64,000 nucleotides of DNA from DATFVJ01 sp963727015 (lineage in GTDB: Bacteria > Actinomycetota > Actinomycetes > Streptosporangiales > Streptosporangiaceae), in NCBI GenBank assembly GCA_963727015.1, contig CAVSEV010000005.1:930001-994000 (forward strand). The letters are read 5' to 3'. Shown one piece after another: positions 1 through 8,970 of the stretch. Both the position numbers and the translations under genes were made by a program. Under the pieces are notes generated by a model. That model searched no databases. It saw only the letters and a list, made by a program, of their open reading frames with translations, and was not told the DNA's origin. Position 1 is the stretch's first letter, and each line of letters begins with the position of its first letter.

Positions 1-2
1 CT

Positions 3-341
3 GTCGTGGTCACCCGTAATTCCGGCGCACGCGCCATGGACGTACCCGCACTCGCCGAACTCGCCATCGAGATCTTCGGTCCAGAGCGCGTTCGGGCCGC
101 TAACCGGCTTGACGATGCCATCGACGTCGCGGCCAGCCTCGCCGACGCGGCAGAGGCGGCGGCTGAAAGCTCCGGCGGCGGGGCGGCGCCAGGCAGCGCG
201 GGCGTACTGATCACCGGATCGGTGGTGACGGCGGGCGAGGCGCGGCTGTTGCTGACAAGGCCGGCCGCGTTGGCTGACCGGGGCCTGGCTGACCGCGGCC
301 AGGCTGACAGCGGCCAGGCTGACCGCGGCCACGCTGGCTGA
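3..341 (+). CDS. folC: Bifunctional folylpolyglutamate synthase/dihydrofolate synthase, C-terminal fragment
   Basis: The gene enters from the left edge, so only about the last 112 residues are present. They read like the C-terminal Mur-ligase-type domain of FolC: a start like VVVTRNSGARAMDV, then AELAIEIFG, then the closing GVLITGSVVTAGEARLLL. The family adds glutamate to folates and makes dihydrofolate from dihydropteroate in the cytoplasm. The last 25 residues are an odd Ala/Asp/Arg/Gly tail with repeated ADRG/QADSG units that goes beyond the usual end. The next gene starts 8 bp downstream, so they are probably co-transcribed. The partner (folC followed by DUF4233) is the standard actinobacterial arrangement and supports the call. 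Confidence 0.8.
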   Translation, partial: VVVTRNSGARAMDVPALAELAIEIFGPERVRAANRLDDAIDVAASLADAAEAAAESSGGGAAPGSAGVLITGSVVTAGEARLLLTRPAALADRGLADRGQADSGQADRGHAG

Positions 342-349
342 GGATCGCG

Positions 350-673
350 ATGCGGCGGCTATGTGCCACGGTCCTCGTGCTCGAGGCGATCGTCATCTTG
401 CTCGCGATCCCCGTTGCAATCGTGATCGGGCATGCCCGGCCCGCGCTTGCCGGAAGCGTGGGCGCGGCGGCGGCGGTGACCGCGGTGCTGCTGGCAGGCC
501 TGGTCGGGCGGTGGGGACGTTGGCCCTATGTGGCAGGCACCGTCTTGCAGGCGGCGGTGATCGTCTTTGGCGTCGTGGTGCCCGTGATGTACTTCCTCGG
601 CGCGATCTTCGCCGCCCTGTGGGTCATCGGCATGTGGCTCGGCTACCGCGTCGAGCACCGCCTGATGAACTGA
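350..673 (+). CDS. DUF4233 small membrane protein
   Basis: A 107-residue, strongly hydrophobic protein with about three to four transmembrane segments (roughly residues 5-28, 32-52, 60-80 and 82-100), ending in a short basic tail. Its content and its position directly after folC and before ndk match the DUF4233 family of actinobacteria, whose function is unknown. The ATG at 350 follows the folC stop by 8 bp. No catalytic motif is visible. The family assignment rests on size, hydrophobic pattern and synteny. Confidence 0.8.
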   Translation: MRRLCATVLVLEAIVILLAIPVAIVIGHARPALAGSVGAAAAVTAVLLAGLVGRWGRWPYVAGTVLQAAVIVFGVVVPVMYFLGAIFAALWVIGMWLGYRVEHRLMN

Positions 674-777
674 GCGGGCGCGGCCCGCCAGGCAGGGCGG
701 CAGCGGCCTCAGGCCCTGACCTATATGGCGTCCCGCTACACGGGCTTGCTTTACTGCCCGCGGCAGGCGCGACTGCC

Positions 778-966
778 GCGGTCGCGCCTGCGCTGGTCGC
801 GCGTGCGCTGGTCGCGCGTGCGCTGGTCGCGCGTGCGCTGGTCGTGCGTGCGCTGGTCGTGCGTGCGCTGGTCGTGCGTGCGCTGGTCGTGCGTGCGCTG
901 GTCGTGCGTGCGCTGGTCGTGCGTGCGCTGGTCGCGCCTGCGCTGGTCGCGCCTGCACTGGTCGGC
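778..966 (+). repeat. 15-bp tandem repeat (about 12 copies)
   Basis: A perfect-period array between DUF4233 and ndk. The core CTGGTCG recurs at 793, 808, 823, 838, 853, 868, 883, 898, 913, 928, 943 and 958. Copies differ mainly by C/T at one position of the GCGCGT/GTGCGT half, in blocks (C-type at both ends, T-type in the middle). All frames stay open because the period is a multiple of three, which creates false Arg/Ala/His-rich reading frames. I regard it as non-coding minisatellite DNA in the 3' region of the upstream gene. Confidence 0.9.
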
Positions 967-1045
967 CGGGCGCCGCGGTCCTGCACCGGCCGGCCGGGCG
1001 CCGCGGCCCTGCACCGGCAGGCCGGGCGCCGCGCCCTGCGGCGGT
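964..1045 (+). repeat. 28-bp tandem repeat (about 2.7 copies)
   Basis: A GGCCGGGCGCCGCGG-type unit starts at 964, 992 and 1020, directly after the 15-bp array. It is extremely GC-rich and palindromic in part (GGGCGCC), so it could form stem structures between the DUF4233 gene and ndk. No gene is seen from 674 to 1173 other than these repeats. Confidence 0.75.
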
Positions 1046-1173
1046 CACGCCCAACCGGCCGGCCGGGCGTGCCGTGCCTGCGTCGGCACCCGATCGTCCG
1101 GGTAAGCTCCGGACGCAGAGCTATTCGATTTGCTTACCTGATCAATCCAAGCAAGTCCCGACGAGGTGAATCT

Positions 1174-1584
1174 TTGTCTGTACGCACCCTTGTCCTGATC
1201 AAGCCTGATGGTGTAGAGCGCGGCCTGATTGGTGACGTTATCTCCCGTATTGAACGCAAAGGCTTGCGGATCGTGGCGATGGAGCTACGGATGCTGGATC
1301 CGGATGCGGCGCGAGCGCACTACACCGAGCACACGGACAAGCCGTTTTTCGGCTCTCTTGTGGAGTTCATCACGTCGGCGCCCCTTGTCGCGATGGTCGT
1401 GCAGGGCCCGGGGGCCATCGAGGCGGTGCGCGCTCTCGCGGGGGCGACCGATCCGGTCAAGGCATTGCCAGGTACAATTCGGGGCGACCATGGGCTCGAA
1501 GTGCAACAGAACATCGTGCACGGCTCCGATTCGCCCGACTCCGCAGAACGGGAAATCAAGATCTTCTTTCCGGAGCTTGTTTAA
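1174..1584 (+). CDS. ndk: Nucleoside diphosphate kinase
   Basis: Transfers the terminal phosphate from ATP to other NDPs through a phosphohistidine. The protein is 136 residues, the normal length. It begins with VRTLVLIKPDGVERGLIG and carries the active-site histidine in NIVHGSDS at about residue 116, followed by the usual SAEREIKIFFPELV-like end. I chose the TTG at 1174: the frame is open further upstream only because of the repeat array, no ATG or GTG lies nearby, and a GAGGTGA ribosome site ends about 4 bp upstream. The next gene follows closely, but on its own start. Confidence 0.95.
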   Translation: MSVRTLVLIKPDGVERGLIGDVISRIERKGLRIVAMELRMLDPDAARAHYTEHTDKPFFGSLVEFITSAPLVAMVVQGPGAIEAVRALAGATDPVKALPGTIRGDHGLEVQQNIVHGSDSPDSAEREIKIFFPELV

Positions 1585-1716
1585 CCCGTTTCGCGTGTGT
1601 CGATGAATGACACGTTGCCGCGTTCGCCGCGCGCGGCATCGGCATTGAGGGAAATCAGCACATCAAAGCTCGGCACATCAAAGCAGAGTATTGTCTGGGG
1701 AAGGCTCTCGTCTCTC

Positions 1717-2748
1717 ATGAGCAACACGCTGGCGTTCCTTGGCCGTGACATGGCGGTCGACCTCGGCACCGCGAACACCCTGGTCTACGTGCGCGGACGC
1801 GGGATCGTGCTGAACGAGCCTTCTGTCGTCGCGCTTAATACCAACAGTGGCAAGATCGTCGCGGTCGGCGTTGAGGCTAAACGAATGATCGGCCGGACGC
1901 CTGGCAACATCGTCGCGGTCCGGCCGCTGAAGGACGGCGTTATTGCCGATTTCGACGTCACCGAGCGGATGCTGCGGTATTTCATCCAGAAGGTTCACCG
2001 CCGTAGGCACCTGGCCAAACCGCGGCTGGTGGTCGCCGTGCCCAGCGGCATCACCGGGGTGGAGCAGAGCGCAGTCAAGGAGGCCGGGCACCAGGCGGGC
2101 GCCCGCCGCGTTTACATCATCGAGGAGCCGATGGCGGCGGCAATCGGCGCCGGCCTCCCGGTGTACGAGCCCACCGGGAACATGGTCGTCGACGTGGGCG
2201 GCGGGACCACGGAGGTGGCGGTGATCTCGCTTGGCGGGATAGTCACGTCACAATCCATCCGGGTGGGTGGCGACGAACTCGATCAGGCCATCATCACATT
2301 CGCGAAGAAGGAGTATTCGCTGATGCTCGGCGAGCGGACAGCCGAGGAGATCAAGATGGCGATCGGGTCTGCGTACCCCTCGCCCGATGAGCCGCACGCC
2401 GAGATTCGCGGCAGGGATCTGGTGAGCGGGTTGCCGAAGACCATCGTGATCTCTGCCGAGGAGGTAAGACACGCGATCGAGGAGCCGGTGGCCACCATCG
2501 TGGATGCCGTCAAAACCACGCTGGACAAGTGCCCGCCCGAGCTTGCCGGTGACGTCATGGACCGCGGGATCGCGCTGACCGGTGGCGGCGCGCTGCTGCG
2601 AGGCATGGATGAACGGCTGCGGGAGGAGACAGGGATGCCGATCCATCTCGCCGACAATCCGCTGGACTCTGTCGTGCTCGGGACCGGCAAGTGCGTCGAG
2701 GACTTTGACGCCCTGCAGCAGGTGCTCGTGCCGGAGACGCGCCGCTAG
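1717..2748 (+). CDS. mreB: Rod shape-determining protein MreB
   Basis: Actin-like ATPase that organises lateral wall synthesis under the membrane. From ATG 1717 the protein is 343 residues, the usual length. It opens with an amphipathic stretch, then the phosphate-1 motif DLGTANTLVYV, the ERMLRYFI region, phosphate-2 motif VDVGGGTTEVAVI, and adenosine motif GIALTGGGALLRG. An in-frame GTG at 1597 would add a 40-residue Ser/Arg-rich extension not typical of MreB. The ATG is preferred on family length, with a weak GAAGG site upstream. First gene of the mreBCD-mrdA-rodA cluster. Confidence 0.95.
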   Translation: MSNTLAFLGRDMAVDLGTANTLVYVRGRGIVLNEPSVVALNTNSGKIVAVGVEAKRMIGRTPGNIVAVRPLKDGVIADFDVTERMLRYFIQKVHRRRHLAKPRLVVAVPSGITGVEQSAVKEAGHQAGARRVYIIEEPMAAAIGAGLPVYEPTGNMVVDVGGGTTEVAVISLGGIVTSQSIRVGGDELDQAIITFAKKEYSLMLGERTAEEIKMAIGSAYPSPDEPHAEIRGRDLVSGLPKTIVISAEEVRHAIEEPVATIVDAVKTTLDKCPPELAGDVMDRGIALTGGGALLRGMDERLREETGMPIHLADNPLDSVVLGTGKCVEDFDALQQVLVPETRR

Positions 2749-2780
2749 CCACACGCCGACGACAATTTGGGGGTGGCTGA

Positions 2781-3857
2781 GTGCACGACACCCGGCGGAC
2801 GCGGCTTGTCCTCGGCGTGCTGCTAATCGTCGCCATCGGGCTCATCACGCTCGATCACCGTGGCTTCGGAGCGGTCGGCAGCCTGCGCGGCACCTCCGCT
2901 GAGTTCTTCGGGCCGGTCGAGCGGGTCACCGCCGACATCACCCGGCCGGTCACCGGATTCTTCGAGGCGGTCGCCGGTGCGCCGTCGGCGCGGCGCAAGA
3001 TCCAGGCACTGGAACAAGAAGATCAGCGCCTGCGTGCCGAGCTGAGTGCGGCGCAGCTCAACAAGACCGATGCCGCCGAGCTCAACCGGCTGTTGCAGCT
3101 CGGGGGGCGGGGAGGCTACCGGCTGGTCGCGGCCCACGTGATCGGGATTGGCGAAGGCTTTGAGGACACGGTCACCATCGACGCGGGCACCATGGACGGG
3201 GTCAGGGCCGATCAGACCGTACTCAACGAGGCGGGCCTGGTCGGCAGGGTGATCCAGGCGGCCCCTGACACAAGTACGGTGCTGCTCGCCACGGACGCCT
3301 CTTCCGCGGTCGGCTGCAGGCTCGAGGGCACGCAGGAGATCGGTGTGGTGCAGGGCACAGGCAAGAGCCTGTCTGCCCAGGGCGGGCTCCGGGTGGAGCT
3401 ACTCGACGCCAATGCGGTCCTGCAGGCAGGTCAGCGGCTCGTCACGCTCGGTTCGGTGGGTGGTCATCCCTACGCGCCCGGCGTCCCCATCGGTACCGTC
3501 AGCCAGCTGGAGAGCACGCCGGGTTCGCTGACCCGCACGGCCGTCGTGCGCCCGTTCGTGCAGTTCACGGCGCTGGATGTGGTCGGTGTTGTCATCGTGG
3601 CGCCGCGGCACAACCCGCGCGACTCTGTGCTACCGCCCGCGCCGTCACCGAGCCCGTCACCGAGCCCGTCAGTGAGCCGGTCGCACGCGGGGGCGAGCCC
3701 GTCACCAGGAGAATCACCTGCCGTTTCACCTACCGCAGGCGCCCAAGCAGCCGTTGTCACGGGCGGCTCGCCCGCCCGCCGGGCCACCCGGCCCGCCGCG
3801 CAACCGGCCATCCAACGCGCCGTCCAGCCGGCAGCCGACGGCAGCATAGGGGGATAG
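2781..3857 (+). CDS. mreC: Rod shape-determining protein MreC
   Basis: Membrane-anchored periplasmic/extracytoplasmic partner of PBP2 and MreB. GTG start at 2781 after a GGGGGTGG site. Features of the 358 residues: one transmembrane segment at about 10-28, a coiled coil rich in Glu/Leu/Arg at about 70-105, then the double beta-barrel MreC core with the typical DGVRADQTVLNEAGLVGRV pattern. The C-terminal 80 residues are a Pro/Ser repeat (PSPSPSPS) followed by an Ala/Arg/Pro-rich tail, an extension common in actinobacteria. mreD follows after 1 bp. Confidence 0.93.
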   Translation: MHDTRRTRLVLGVLLIVAIGLITLDHRGFGAVGSLRGTSAEFFGPVERVTADITRPVTGFFEAVAGAPSARRKIQALEQEDQRLRAELSAAQLNKTDAAELNRLLQLGGRGGYRLVAAHVIGIGEGFEDTVTIDAGTMDGVRADQTVLNEAGLVGRVIQAAPDTSTVLLATDASSAVGCRLEGTQEIGVVQGTGKSLSAQGGLRVELLDANAVLQAGQRLVTLGSVGGHPYAPGVPIGTVSQLESTPGSLTRTAVVRPFVQFTALDVVGVVIVAPRHNPRDSVLPPAPSPSPSPSPSVSRSHAGASPSPGESPAVSPTAGAQAAVVTGGSPARRATRPAAQPAIQRAVQPAADGSIGG

Positions 3858-3858
3858 C

Positions 3859-5353
3859 GTGGCGCGGGTACTGATCTACGGCACGCTCGTGGCGAGCGCA
3901 CTCGTGCTCCAGCTGACCGTGCTCGACCTGCTGCCGCTGCCCAGCGGGATCGCGCCCAACCTGGTCCTGCTTGTGGTCGTCGCGCTCGCGCTGACCAGCG
4001 GTCCGATGCCCGGCCTCGTCACCGGGTTCGCGGCGGGCCTGGCCTTGGATCTGGCGCCACCGGCCAGTCACGCGATCGGTGCGTACGCCCTTGTCTTCTG
4101 CGTGATCGGGTACTTCTGCGGCCTGGCGGCCGGCGAGATGGGCAGGTCCGCATCCCTGCCTCTCGCCGCGATGGCCCTCGGCGCCCTCGCCGGCTCGATC
4201 CTCTACGCGGTCGTCGGTGTGACATTCGGTGAGTCCGGTATCACCTGGGCGGCCGCGCGGAATGTGCTCCCACTCTCGGTCGCATATGACGTCCTGCTCA
4301 GCCCGTTCGTGCTCTATCTGGTGCTCAGGATTACCAGGTGGGCAGGGCAACTGGCCGATGATTCAACCACGGCGCTTGCGCGAGCGGGCTCGCCGGTCGC
4401 CGCCACGGGGGCGCGCCGCACAGCCGCGCAGCAGCCGAGGGAGCCGAGCTTCAAGCTTGGCGCGGGCAGGCCCGCGGGCCGGATCGGTGCTGGCGCGCCA
4501 GGCGGAATTCTGGCCGCGAGCGGCAGGGCAGCAGACAGGTGGGGGAGCGCAACGGGTGGCGCGGCCGGACGCGGCAGGCGGCCGCTGCCACGGCTGCGGT
4601 TCGGACCGTCGAAACCGCCTGCGATGACTGGCATAGCCCGGCCGTCGCGGTCGCCGCGGCTGCGATTCGGCCCGTCGAGATTGACCGGCATGACGGGCGG
4701 CGGTAAGCGGGGCGTCTTCTCCGGCGGCAGCCTGGTCGGCGGGGCGCCGGTCCGGCTGCGGCTCGGCACTGGCCGCGTATCGCGGTTTGGGTCGCGCACC
4801 GGCCGCGCGCTCGGGCTGCGATCGCGTGACCGTCGGCCTGCCAGCCCGCGGTTCACCGCGGCGCGTTCAAGCCCCGGGCGGGCTGGCCGGCCGCGAGTTG
4901 GGCAGCAACCGATCGGGCGGGGCGCGATCCGGTGGCGTCCGGTTCCGCGGCGGCACCTCGCTCAACGGCGGGTCCTCGTTCCGCGGCGGTACCTCGCTCA
5001 ACGGCGGGTCCTCGTTCCGCGGCGGCCCCTCGTTCCGCGGCGGTTCAGCTGCTGGGCTGAGGGGCGGCAGCGCATTCCGCCGCCGCGGCGGGTTCCGCGG
5101 CGGGTTCCGTGGCGGCTCCTCTTTCCGTGGCGGCTCGTCCCTCCGTGGCAGCGGCTTCCGTGGCGGCTCGTCTCTCCGCGGCCGCTCGTCTTTCCGCGGC
5201 AGTGCGTTCCGTGGCAGCACCGGGACCGGGCTGGGCGGTGGCAGCATGCGGGCCGGATTGCGTCGCGGCGGCTGGCTCGGCGACTTGCGGCCGCGCAATG
5301 GCTGGCAGGCGATCTGGAGAATCGGCGGCAGGCGGAGGGGAGGCTTGCGATGA
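3859..5353 (+). CDS. mreD: Rod shape-determining protein MreD with long repetitive tail; apparent frameshift
   Basis: GTG start at 3859. The first ~165 residues are MreD: five or so transmembrane segments, with LVTGFAAGLALDLAPP and ending VLYLVLRITRWAGQL. A long basic Gly/Arg/Ser tail follows. In the start frame the coding signal holds to about 4750 (two copies of a PRLRFGPS block with synonymous differences). Beyond about 4930 the coding signal is in the next frame, which encodes FRGGTSLNGGSSFRGG-type repeats varying mostly at that frame's third positions. That frame stops at 5351-5353, overlapping the mrdA ATG (ATGA). So a +1 frame change at about 4760-4930 (indel or recoding) is likely. 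Without it the start frame runs straight into PBP2 as one 1184-codon frame. Confidence 0.75.
4963..5215 (+). repeat. Coding repeats (FRGG-type) in the MreD tail
   Basis: Short degenerate repeats built on TTC-CGC-GGC-GGC with TCG/TCC/TCT spacers. Differences between copies (GGC/GGT/GGG, CGC/CGT, TCC/TCT/TCG) fall at third positions of the frame that ends at 5353. This is the signature of selection on that protein frame and not on the frame shared with mrdA. Confidence 0.7.
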
Positions 5354-7413
5354 TCGTGGCGTCACGCCGCCGGGTACTGGTGCTCTATGTGCTGGTCGCG
5401 GCGTTGCTTGTCACCCTCGTCGGGCGGGTCTGGGATATCCAGGTGATGAGCGGAACCGCCTACGCGAAGCTCGCGGCGGACAACCAGACGCGCGACGTGA
5501 TCATTCCGTCGGTACGCGGGCAGGTCCTCGATGACGTCGGGCGCCCGCTGGTGCGCAATCAGACCTCGATCGTCGTCTCGGTCCAGCCAACCGTGCTGTC
5601 CACGCTCAGCGACGGCGGAGCCGCTGTGCTCAAGCGCCTCGCGGGGGTGCTCGGCCTGCCGCTGCGGCGTATCCAGGAGCAGACGCGGATGTGCACGAAG
5701 GGTGTGTCACAGCCATGCTGGCCCGGCTCGCCCTACCAGCCGATCCCGGTCGACCAGCAGGTAACCGACCGCGTCGCGCTCCAGATCATGGAGAACCAGC
5801 AGGAATTCCCCGGGGTGAGCGCCCAGGTCCAGCCGGTCGTGAATTACACCGGGGTCGACGGCGTCAACGCGGCGCAGGTGCTCGGCTACCTGCAGCCCAT
5901 CACCCAGCAAGAGATGCAGAGCCGCCACCTGCCCATCACCGGGTTCTCCGGAGTCGATCTCGTGGGCCAGGCGGGCCTCGAGGAGAAGTACGACGCGCAG
6001 CTTCGCGGTAGCCCAGGTACCCGCGTCGTCTCGGTGAACGCCGCCGGTAATGTCACGGGGACCGTGCGCGAGTCATCGCCACAACCAGGCGCAGATCTGG
6101 TCACGAGCCTCGACGCACGGATTCAGGCGGACACCGAGCGCGCGCTCGCCCAGGCGATAGACAGGGCACAAGCGGAGGGCAACGACACGGACTCGGGTTC
6201 GGCCGTGGTGATGACCACGACAGGACGGGTGGTCGCCATGGCGAATTATCCGACCTACAATCCCAGCGTCTGGGTCGGCGGCATCTCGCAGCAGGAATTC
6301 AACCGCCTCTTCGGTGCCGCCGACGGCGAGCCGGTACTTGACCGCGCCACCCAGGGCCAGTACGCACCCGGATCCACCTGGAAGGTCACCTCCACCGCGG
6401 CCGCGATCGAGGATGGTTACGATCCAGAAGGCTCCTACAGTTGCCCGGGTGCCGTCAACATCGCCGGCCGGACGTTCAACAACTGGACCACCGCGTCGCT
6501 TGGCAACATGAACCTGCACGAGGCGCTCGTGATGTCGTGTGACACGGTTTTCTACCAGCTCGCCTACCAGATGTGGCTGAAGGACGACCCGAACGGCTCG
6601 CCGGTCGCGCATCCCAAGGATCCGATGCAGAAAATGGAGCTTGCCTGGGGCTTCGGTAAGCCGACCGGCATCGACCTACCTGAAGAAAACCCCGGCGTGG
6701 TGCCCGACCGGGCATGGAAGGCCGAGTACTGGGATGCCACCAAAACCTACGACTGCAAGTACGGGAATGCCAACGGTTCCTACGTGCAGCAGATCGAGGC
6801 CGACGACTGCAAGGCCGGTTACGTCTGGCTGCCTGGTGACGCGGTGAACGCCTCCATCGGCCAGGGCGACGTGCTGGTAACCCCACTCCAGCTAGCCCGC
6901 GCGTATGCCGCACTGGCCAACGGCGGCACCCTGTACAGCCCGAGGGTCGGGGAAGCGCTGATATCGCCGAGCGGCAAGGTCGAGCAGCGGATCACGCCGC
7001 CCGTCGCCGGGCACCTACCGGTCTCCAAGACCGCGCTCGCCTACATCAGGACCGCGCTCGGTGCCGTGACAACGCAAGGCACCGCCGCGGGGGCGTTCGC
7101 CGGCTTCCCGCTCAGCAAGTTGTTCGTCGCGGGCAAGACTGGCACCGCCGAGGTCGCCGGGGGTCAGGCCACCTCCGTATACGCCTCATTCGGGCCGCTC
7201 GGCAGCCCCAAGTACGTCGTGGTCGTCATGATCCCGAAGTCGGGTGAGGGGGCGGACGTTTCCGCGCCTGCCGCACGGGAGATCTGGGATGGGATCTACG
7301 GTCTGGAGGGACACCAAGGCGCGTATCAGAACGGCACGCGCCCCTCGGCCCTGCCCATGATCCAACCGGACGGGTTGATCTCCCCGCCACGCGGCTACCA
7401 GGGTGGTTCGTAA
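5350..7413 (+). CDS. mrdA: Penicillin-binding protein 2 (elongasome transpeptidase)
   Basis: Class B PBP that cross-links lateral-wall peptidoglycan with RodA. From ATG 5350 it has 687 residues: N-terminal membrane anchor at about 7-27, the PBP dimerisation domain (VRGQVLDDVGRPLVRN and onward), then the transpeptidase domain. The catalytic serine is in PGSTWK (about residue 342), the second motif is SCDTVF, and the third is KTGTAE (about 596). The start overlaps the preceding tail stop as ATGA, implying translational coupling. The stop overlaps the rodA start (TAATG). Confidence 0.94.
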   Translation: MIVASRRRVLVLYVLVAALLVTLVGRVWDIQVMSGTAYAKLAADNQTRDVIIPSVRGQVLDDVGRPLVRNQTSIVVSVQPTVLSTLSDGGAAVLKRLAGVLGLPLRRIQEQTRMCTKGVSQPCWPGSPYQPIPVDQQVTDRVALQIMENQQEFPGVSAQVQPVVNYTGVDGVNAAQVLGYLQPITQQEMQSRHLPITGFSGVDLVGQAGLEEKYDAQLRGSPGTRVVSVNAAGNVTGTVRESSPQPGADLVTSLDARIQADTERALAQAIDRAQAEGNDTDSGSAVVMTTTGRVVAMANYPTYNPSVWVGGISQQEFNRLFGAADGEPVLDRATQGQYAPGSTWKVTSTAAAIEDGYDPEGSYSCPGAVNIAGRTFNNWTTASLGNMNLHEALVMSCDTVFYQLAYQMWLKDDPNGSPVAHPKDPMQKMELAWGFGKPTGIDLPEENPGVVPDRAWKAEYWDATKTYDCKYGNANGSYVQQIEADDCKAGYVWLPGDAVNASIGQGDVLVTPLQLARAYAALANGGTLYSPRVGEALISPSGKVEQRITPPVAGHLPVSKTALAYIRTALGAVTTQGTAAGAFAGFPLSKLFVAGKTGTAEVAGGQATSVYASFGPLGSPKYVVVVMIPKSGEGADVSAPAAREIWDGIYGLEGHQGAYQNGTRPSALPMIQPDGLISPPRGYQGGS

Positions 7414-8687
7414 TGCTCCCGGGCTTCAGGTCAGAAAGCTCGCGCGGCCACCGCCTTGCCGCCGCGGACTACCGCAGGCTCCAGGCCGTGCGGCCCGTGG
7501 TCCGTTCGCCCGGCGCCGGTTCCTTCGGCGGCCGGCGCCGTTCGCTGCTCGCCCGCGCCACCGCGCGCGGATCGCCGGTGCGGAGCCTGGATTGGGTCCT
7601 GATCGGCGCTGTGCTCGGGCTGACCGTGCTGTCCACCCTGCTCATCTGGTCCGCCACCAGGCCGCAGTTGCTGCAATCGGGTGGCGACCCCCAGGCGTTC
7701 CTCAAGAAGCAACTGCTCAACGTCGTCATCGGTCTGGCGCTGCTCGGCGGGGTCAGCATGCTCGATTACCGGATGCTGCGCGTCTACGGGCCGATCGGCT
7801 ACGTGCTGGCCTGCCTGGGCCTGCTCGCAGTGCTGACGCCGTTCGGCGCGACCATCAACGGGGCGCGTTCGTGGATCGTGATCGGCGGCGGATTCGAGAT
7901 CGAGCCCTCGGAGTTCGCGAAGGTCACGCTCATCCTGGTGCTCGCGGTTGTGCTCGGCGAGTTGCGCGAGGGCGACCGGGCGCCCCGCGGGCGTGACCTC
8001 GCCCTGGCGGTCGGCGTGTCGCTCCCGGCGCTCGGCCTGGTGCTGCTGCAGCCCGACTTGAGCGTCGCGATCGTCATGTCCGTGGTGATCTTCGGCATGG
8101 TGGTCGTCTCCGGGACGCGGCTGAGATGGATCGCGGCGCTGCTGTTCATCACGGTCGCGACGATCTTGATCGTCTGGCGGCTGCACCTGCTCAAGGAGTA
8201 CCAGATCCAGCGGATCACCGCGTTCGTGCACCCGACGGCCAACCCGAACGGCTCCGGCTACGACGCGAGCCAGGCGCTGATCACCATTGGATCTGGCGGG
8301 GTGTTCGGGCAGGGCCTGTTCCACGGCGGCCAGACTGCCGGGCACTTCGTACCTGAGCAGCAGACCGACTTTATTTTCACCGTGGCGGGCGAGGAACTCG
8401 GTTTCATCGGCGCGATCGCGATCATCGCCTTGCTCGGCGTGGTGCTCGCGCGTTCGCTGCGGATCGCGGCGCACGCGGACAGCCAGTTCGGTACGCTCGT
8501 CGCAGCAGGTGTGACCTGCTGGTTCGCGGTGCAAGCCTTCATCAACATCGGCATGACGCTCGGGATCATGCCGGTCAGCGGCCTGCCGCTGCCGTTTGTC
8601 TCCTACGGCGGAACCGCGATGTTCGCCAACATGATCGCCATCGGCCTGCTTCAGGCCGTCCACCGGCGCCATACCATCTTCAGCTGA
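7413..8687 (+). CDS. rodA: Rod shape-determining protein RodA (SEDS glycosyltransferase)
   Basis: Polytopic SEDS-family peptidoglycan polymerase and partner of PBP2. 424 residues with about ten transmembrane segments. Recognisable are the region GARSWIVIGGGFEIEPSEF, the EQQTDFIFTVAGEELGFIG loop and the terminal PLPFVSYGGTAMFANM motif, all diagnostic of FtsW/RodA/SpoVE. It has an Arg-rich cytoplasmic N-terminus of about 55 residues. ATG at 7413 overlaps the mrdA stop, so the pair is translationally coupled. RodA is chosen over FtsW because of the mre/mrdA context. Confidence 0.93.
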   Translation: MLPGFRSESSRGHRLAAADYRRLQAVRPVVRSPGAGSFGGRRRSLLARATARGSPVRSLDWVLIGAVLGLTVLSTLLIWSATRPQLLQSGGDPQAFLKKQLLNVVIGLALLGGVSMLDYRMLRVYGPIGYVLACLGLLAVLTPFGATINGARSWIVIGGGFEIEPSEFAKVTLILVLAVVLGELREGDRAPRGRDLALAVGVSLPALGLVLLQPDLSVAIVMSVVIFGMVVVSGTRLRWIAALLFITVATILIVWRLHLLKEYQIQRITAFVHPTANPNGSGYDASQALITIGSGGVFGQGLFHGGQTAGHFVPEQQTDFIFTVAGEELGFIGAIAIIALLGVVLARSLRIAAHADSQFGTLVAAGVTCWFAVQAFINIGMTLGIMPVSGLPLPFVSYGGTAMFANMIAIGLLQAVHRRHTIFS

Positions 8688-8916
8688 CGGCCCGTGGCTC
8701 CCGCACGCCCGCGGTAAGCACCTGCCCTGCGGTCACTTTGCCGCGAATGCCTCGCTAAAGATACCGTGATCATGAAATCACCGAGTGTCTGCAACACAAG
8801 CTGGCCGCGGCGGCGAAGTTTGCCAGTGAGCGGCTGTCGATTCCGGCGCTTGCCACTCGTCGGAAGTAGTGAAGTCGGGCACGAGCCCGGCGCAGTGGCA
8901 CAACGACATGCAAGGC

Positions 8917-8957
8917 CACAGACAGGCACGCGCACAGACAGGCACGCGCACAGACAG
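8917..8957 (+). repeat. 16-bp tandem repeat in leader of DGPF gene
   Basis: Two full copies and one partial copy of CACAGACAGGCACGCG, ending 13 bp before the ATG of the YCII/DGPF gene and so lying in its 5' leader. The surrounding 8688-8916 spacer shows no other feature I can support. Confidence 0.7.
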
Positions 8958-8970
8958 AGAGGATGGCGTC

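Noticed and set aside
359..1054. Long minus-strand frame with ARPAH-type repeats, and similar plus-strand frames over the repeat array
   Set aside because: Produced by the 15-bp period, which is a multiple of three; no ribosome site, and it lies antisense to a real gene.
4229..4627. Alternative plus-strand frame inside mreD
   Set aside because: Ser/Arg/Pro-rich shadow; the first frame shows membrane segments and synonymous repeat variation here.
7431..8672. 413-codon minus-strand frame opposite rodA
   Set aside because: Asp/Gln/Arg-rich antisense shadow; rodA on the plus strand is unambiguous.
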